Assembly (NCBI RefSeq): GCF_003122485.1
Contig: NZ_JRFU01000121.1
Span: 26,857 to 90,856, forward strand
Origin: Eubacterium ramulus
Lineage (GTDB): Bacteria > Bacillota > Clostridia > Lachnospirales > Lachnospiraceae
DNA: 64,000 nt
Direction: 5' to 3'
In this document: piece by piece, positions 60,930-64,000 of the stretch
Layout of the letters: the number at the start of each line of letters is the position of its first letter
Position numbering within the stretch: the first letter of the stretch is position 1
Program-made: the position numbers and the translations under genes
The notes under the pieces: model-generated
Seen by the model: only the letters and a program-made list of their open reading frames with translations
Database searches by the model: none
Told to the model about the DNA's origin: nothing

Positions 60930-60968
60930 AGCTGTGGATATGCCGGGAAACCAGGCATGTCCACGGCT
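60930..60968 (+). other. Intercistronic hairpin in set 2
   Basis: AGCTGTGGATATGCC (60930-60944) pairs with GGCATGTCCACGGCT (60954-60968); no T-tract follows. It could stabilise the upstream message or act as a processing site. Confidence 0.55.
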
Positions 60969-61003
60969 CCCTTTCATAAATAAAAATACGAGGAGAAAAT
61001 GCA

Positions 61004-61924
61004 ATGAAATTAGGATTTGTAAGTGCTATTTTAGATCAGAGCAACTACGAAGAAATGATGGATATCGCATCCGACCTTGGTTTTGAGTGTGTGGAAGTCG
61101 CATGCTGGCCACAGGGAAAAGCAGAGCGTCGTTATGCTGGTGTCAGCCATATCGATGCCGAGCGTGTGCTGGAAGATGAGGCATATGCAAAACATATTTT
61201 AGATTATGCAGCAGAAAAGAACGTAGAGATTTCTTCTCTTGCTTATTATCCGAATACTTTGGACCCGGATCTGGAGAAACGTCAGGCAGCCGTTGACCAT
61301 CTGATGGCTCTGATTAAAGCAAGTGCAAAACTTGGCATCAACATGGTTACAAGTTTTATTGGCCGTGACCAGTCCAAGACAGTAGAAGAGAATCTTGAAA
61401 TCGTAAAAGAGGTATGGCCTCCAATCATCAAACTGGCAGAAGAGCAGGGTGTAAAAGTAGCAATCGAGAACTGCCCGATGCTCTTTGGTGCAGATCAGTG
61501 GCCAGGCGGACAGAACCTGATGACCACACCGGCAAACTGGAAGAAAGTATTTGAGATTCTTCCGAGTGATAATTTTGGTATCAACTACGATCCTTCCCAT
61601 TTTGTATGGCAGATGATCGATTACATCAAACCAATCTATGAGTTTAAGGATAAAATCTTCCATGTTCATTACAAAGATATCAAAGTATATCCGGACAAAC
61701 TGCAGGAAGTTGGAATCATGGGTTATCCGCTTGACTTCATGTCCCCGAAGCTTCCGGGATACGGTGATGTGGACTGGGGCAAATATGTATCTGCTTTAAC
61801 AGACATCGGATACGATGGATACACCTGTATCGAAGTCGAAGATAAGTTCTTCGAAGGAAGTCAGGAAAAAGTATTAGACAGCTTAAAACTCAGCAAACGT
61901 TACATGACACAGTTTGTTATCTAA
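61004..61924 (+). CDS. Sugar phosphate isomerase/epimerase-like TIM-barrel protein (set 2)
   Basis: 306 residues, xylose-isomerase-like barrel. Candidate metal ligands: Glu in VAIENCPMLF, Asp/His in NYDPSHFVWQM, His in IFHVHYKDIK and Glu in CIEVEDKFF. It is shorter than the alpha subunits and lacks an adjacent beta partner. It could epimerise, isomerise or dehydrate the 3-keto sugar released in the pathway. SD GAGGAG 8 nt before the ATG. Lies between the two oxidoreductase genes, 93 nt after the first. Confidence 0.85.
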   Translation: MKLGFVSAILDQSNYEEMMDIASDLGFECVEVACWPQGKAERRYAGVSHIDAERVLEDEAYAKHILDYAAEKNVEISSLAYYPNTLDPDLEKRQAAVDHLMALIKASAKLGINMVTSFIGRDQSKTVEENLEIVKEVWPPIIKLAEEQGVKVAIENCPMLFGADQWPGGQNLMTTPANWKKVFEILPSDNFGINYDPSHFVWQMIDYIKPIYEFKDKIFHVHYKDIKVYPDKLQEVGIMGYPLDFMSPKLPGYGDVDWGKYVSALTDIGYDGYTCIEVEDKFFEGSQEKVLDSLKLSKRYMTQFVI

Positions 61925-61954
61925 TAATTATAAAAGCAAATGGAGGAAGCGAGT

Positions 61955-63016
61955 ATGAATCTTAGATTTGGTATTATCGGATATGGTTTTATGGGACATG
62001 AGCATATGACGTTATTATCCGATTTTGATGGCATTGATGTAATCGCTATCTGTGACCGTGAAGCTGACCAGATGGACGATGCACCGGAAGGAGTTGCAAA
62101 ATACACGGATGCAGCAGATCTTCTGGCGAGAGATGATATCGATGTTGTTATCATTTCTGCAAACAATAACCAGCATCTGAAACTGGTAAAAATGGCAGCA
62201 GCCGCAAAGAAAAACATTATCTGTGAGAAACCGGTCGCACTGTCCATTCCGGATCTGGAAGAGATGGAGAAAGCCGTTGCAGAGAATGGTGTGAAATTTA
62301 CGGTACATCAGCAGAGAAGATTTGACCCGGATTACCGTACAATGAAAAATGTATTTGATTCTGACGAACTGGGTGACATCTACACCGTTCAGACCGGTCT
62401 GTACGGATATAACGGAAATATGCATGACTGGCATATTTACCCGGAACAGGGCGGCGGTATGATGTATGACTGGGGCGTACATCTGATCGATCAGATGCTT
62501 TACATGATCCCGGGCAAGATCACATCCGTATTTGCAGATGTGAGAAACGTCATCAATGAGCAGGTAGATGATTACTTCAAAGTATTACTGATGTTTGAAA
62601 ACGGTATTACCGCAGAAGTAGAACTTGGTACTTACTTCCTGAAGGATGAAGACAAATGGTTCGAGCGTCACTGGTTCATGGGTGGCAATAAAGGATCCGC
62701 TTATGTGGACGGTTTCCATCCGGAAGGAAAAATCGTACATACCGCACATCTGCTTCAGAATGCAGGCCATGGCCGTACAATGACAGCAGCCGGCCCGACA
62801 AGATCTTTCGGTCCGCCAAGTGAAGGATTGATCCTGAGCAAAGATATCGAAATCGCTCAGACAACTCACCGTATGTATTTTGAAAACTATGTCAAAGCAT
62901 ACCGTGGAGAAGAAGATTTCCTGGTTAAGATTCCGGAGGTAAAACGTGTATTAAAAGTTATGGATGCAGCAAGACTGTCTGCAAAGACAAGAAAATCTGT
63001 AGATTTTGAGGCATAA
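61955..63016 (+). CDS. Gfo/Idh/MocA-family oxidoreductase 2 (set 2)
   Basis: 353 residues. Rossmann domain LRFGIIGYGFMGHEHMTLL, EKP motif (IICEKPVALS), HQQRRFDPDYRTMKN, and GGGMMYDWGVHLIDQMLYMIPG in the C-terminal domain. It differs in detail from oxidoreductase 1, so the two may act on opposite sides of the cleavage step (glycoside oxidation and reduction of the released keto sugar). The ATG at 61955 follows GGAGG by 8 nt; an in-frame ATG at 61940 overlaps the SD. An intrinsic terminator follows its stop. Confidence 0.87.
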   Translation: MNLRFGIIGYGFMGHEHMTLLSDFDGIDVIAICDREADQMDDAPEGVAKYTDAADLLARDDIDVVIISANNNQHLKLVKMAAAAKKNIICEKPVALSIPDLEEMEKAVAENGVKFTVHQQRRFDPDYRTMKNVFDSDELGDIYTVQTGLYGYNGNMHDWHIYPEQGGGMMYDWGVHLIDQMLYMIPGKITSVFADVRNVINEQVDDYFKVLLMFENGITAEVELGTYFLKDEDKWFERHWFMGGNKGSAYVDGFHPEGKIVHTAHLLQNAGHGRTMTAAGPTRSFGPPSEGLILSKDIEIAQTTHRMYFENYVKAYRGEEDFLVKIPEVKRVLKVMDAARLSAKTRKSVDFEA

Positions 63017-63029
63017 GTAAACCTGAAGA

Positions 63030-63060
63030 GACAGGTGCTTTGTGCGCACCTGTCTTTTTT
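63030..63060 (+). terminator. Intrinsic terminator inside set 2
   Basis: GACAGGTGC (63030-63038) / GCACCTGTC (63046-63054) followed by TTTTTT. It separates the importer/dehydrogenase part from the beta/alpha genes. Confidence 0.88.
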
Positions 63061-63127
63061 GTACTCAAAAACAGGTAAAAATACGGGTTTTTCGCCGTTT
63101 TTTGGTAAAAAAGGAGATGTAAAAAAC

Positions 63128-63547
63128 ATGGATTTCGTGGCATATAATGAGATTCTGATCTGTGAAAAACCAATCAGAAATGAGATAGTAGCAGGCAAAA
63201 AAATCGGATACACATTTGAAATTCGTTATCCATCCTATCGGGGATGTTATCTGAGCTGTATCGAAGATCTGAAGTTTGAGATAGACGGACAGGAGATTGC
63301 AAAAGAAAAGATTGCTTTCAGTCTGAACGGAAAGGAATTTACAATTTCAGACCTTCCGGAACTGAATCATGAGTACTGGTATGTAATGAAACCGGCGACC
63401 ATCCGGGTGCAACAGATCGGTGGAATTGCACCGGGAGATCATACACTTCGTGTATACATGAAACACAGAGTGCCATATACCGGATATTTTGGACAGTATC
63501 TGACACTGATCAGTGACCGCACAGAGACACTGGCAGCTGAGCAGTAA
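63128..63547 (+). CDS. C-glycoside deglycosidase beta subunit-like protein (DUF6379/CGDB), set 2
   Basis: 139 residues, all-beta. Family-like segments: EIRYPSYRGCYLSCIEDLKFEIDG, IAFSLNGKEFTISDLPELNHEYWYV, ATIRVQQIGGIAPGDHTLRV and HRVPYTGYFG near the end. These are closer to the characterised DgpB/DfgB-type beta subunits than the set 1 protein appears. AAGGAG (63111-63116) lies 11 nt before the ATG at 63128. The alpha subunit gene follows after 104 nt. Cleavage of a C-C (or O-) glycosidic bond in a 3-keto glycoside is inferred. Confidence 0.82.
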   Translation: MDFVAYNEILICEKPIRNEIVAGKKIGYTFEIRYPSYRGCYLSCIEDLKFEIDGQEIAKEKIAFSLNGKEFTISDLPELNHEYWYVMKPATIRVQQIGGIAPGDHTLRVYMKHRVPYTGYFGQYLTLISDRTETLAAEQ

Positions 63548-63570
63548 TACAGATATGTGACATTTCGAAA

Positions 63571-63614
63571 GAATTTCTGCCCAATATACAGATAATGTAT
63601 GGAGACAGAAATTC
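63571..63614 (+). other. Hairpin between the beta and alpha genes
   Basis: GAATTTCTG (63571-63579) pairs with CAGAAATTC (63606-63614), with an inner ATATAC/GTAT helix and no T-tract. A possible processing or mRNA-stability element. Confidence 0.5.
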
Positions 63615-63651
63615 CCAGGAAGATTTAGAGGAAAGATAGGAGAGTAACGAT

Positions 63652-64000
63652 ATGAATACAGATATTAAAATAGGTGTATCCCTGTATAGCCTGTCCACGG
63701 AATTCATTCACGGAACACTGGACCTGGAAGGCTGCCTGAAGGCAGTACATGATATGGGATATAAAGGAATCGAACTGGTTGCGGCACAGATGGTTCCGGA
63801 TTATCCATTCCCATCCGATGAATGGTTATATAATCTGCGTGGACTGCTGGAAAAATACGAGCTGGAACCGGTATGCTGGTCCGCTTATATCGATATGGGC
63901 ACAAGAAGTGACCGTGATATGAATGAGGAAGAAATTATCCAGTGTACATTAAATGATCTCGTTTATGCCAAAAAGGCAGGATTTCCAATGGTTCGTACCC
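63652..64000 (+). CDS. C-glycoside deglycosidase alpha subunit-like TIM-barrel protein, set 2 (cut by window end)
   Basis: The first ~116 codons. The start IKIGVSLYSL, then MGYKGIELVAAQMVPDYPFPSDEW, EPVCWSAYIDMG and KKAGFPMVRT, match the N-terminus of DgpC/DfgA-type alpha subunits (xylose-isomerase-like barrel). It also parallels the set 1 alpha subunit (IKSSVSLYSLQ, GADGIELL). AGGAGAG lies about 8 nt before the ATG. Metal ligands are beyond the edge, so the enzyme cannot be judged complete. Confidence 0.8.
   Translation, partial: MNTDIKIGVSLYSLSTEFIHGTLDLEGCLKAVHDMGYKGIELVAAQMVPDYPFPSDEWLYNLRGLLEKYELEPVCWSAYIDMGTRSDRDMNEEEIIQCTLNDLVYAKKAGFPMVRT

Noticed and set aside
53686..64000. Set 2 as a myo-inositol catabolic locus
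   Set aside because: Two Gfo/Idh enzymes, a TIM-barrel protein and a CUT2 importer would fit, but no iolB, iolC or iolD is present and the DUF6379 beta/alpha pair points to deglycosylation. It remains the main alternative until the downstream sequence is seen.
1..64000. CRISPR arrays, insertion sequences and prophage genes
   Set aside because: No regularly spaced direct repeats, transposase, integrase or phage structural motif was seen in any frame.

Overview
The window is a contiguous chromosomal stretch from a spore-forming Firmicute, most likely family Lachnospiraceae (gut Clostridia). The evidence is an alpha/beta-type small acid-soluble spore protein, the SCIFF peptide with its radical-SAM maturase, MutS2, YhaM, a YerC-type TrpR relative, a DUF1836 protein, frequent GTG/TTG starts with strong GGAGG ribosome binding sites, and moderate-to-low GC. 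No transposase, integrase, phage gene or CRISPR array was seen. The species cannot be named from the sequence alone.

Layout. 1-15 kb is mostly housekeeping: the start of a phosphohexomutase gene (-), an AtoE-type fatty-acid transporter, a mutS2/response regulator/histidine kinase operon (-), a degenerate HtrA-like protein, YhaM, an RlmD-type rRNA methyltransferase, a zinc-ribbon/C-type-lectin membrane protein, a GH3 lipoprotein, a LysR regulator and an SASP. 15.6-20 kb is a polyol/ketose PTS operon: an MDR dehydrogenase related to sorbose-1-phosphate reductase, a DeoR regulator and a fused EIICBA permease. 20-31 kb carries a lipase-like hydrolase, tRNA-Gly(GCC) with a duplicated 3' end, thyA-folA, an AEC transporter, ilvB-ilvN, ilvE and a CNNM/CorC-like protein. 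31-35.6 kb is the SCIFF locus (TIGR04086-like membrane protein, precursor peptide, maturase, secDF). 36-39.3 kb encodes an osmoprotectant ABC transporter. 39.4-43.7 kb holds two cobalamin/folate methionine genes.

The accessory part is 44.5-64 kb. It has two gene sets resembling the C-glycoside deglycosylation systems of gut bacteria (DgpA/B/C, DfgA/B). Set 1 (44.7-48.6 kb) has a Gfo/Idh/MocA oxidoreductase, a beta (DUF6379) and an alpha (TIM-barrel) subunit, and a divergent AraC regulator. A 15-bp site is identical in the two catabolic promoters, in the same orientation and followed at the same distance by TTGAC. Set 2 (53.7-64 kb, cut by the window edge) has a LacI regulator, a complete sugar ABC importer, two oxidoreductases, a TIM-barrel isomerase-like enzyme, a beta subunit and the start of an alpha subunit. 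The inferred scheme is import of a glycoside, oxidation of the sugar to a 3-keto form by the oxidoreductases, then cleavage of the sugar-aglycone bond by the alpha/beta enzyme.

The most unusual non-coding signal is a set of structured repeats. Three hairpins (66-67 nt) share one design: an 18-bp stem that differs in sequence in each copy, a one-base asymmetry or mismatch, a 4-5-bp inner stem, and a conserved 19-nt loop. Two larger palindromic elements, and a second repeat family with two 8-10-bp blocks always 24 bp apart, are also present. The palindromes sit in gaps between convergent genes.
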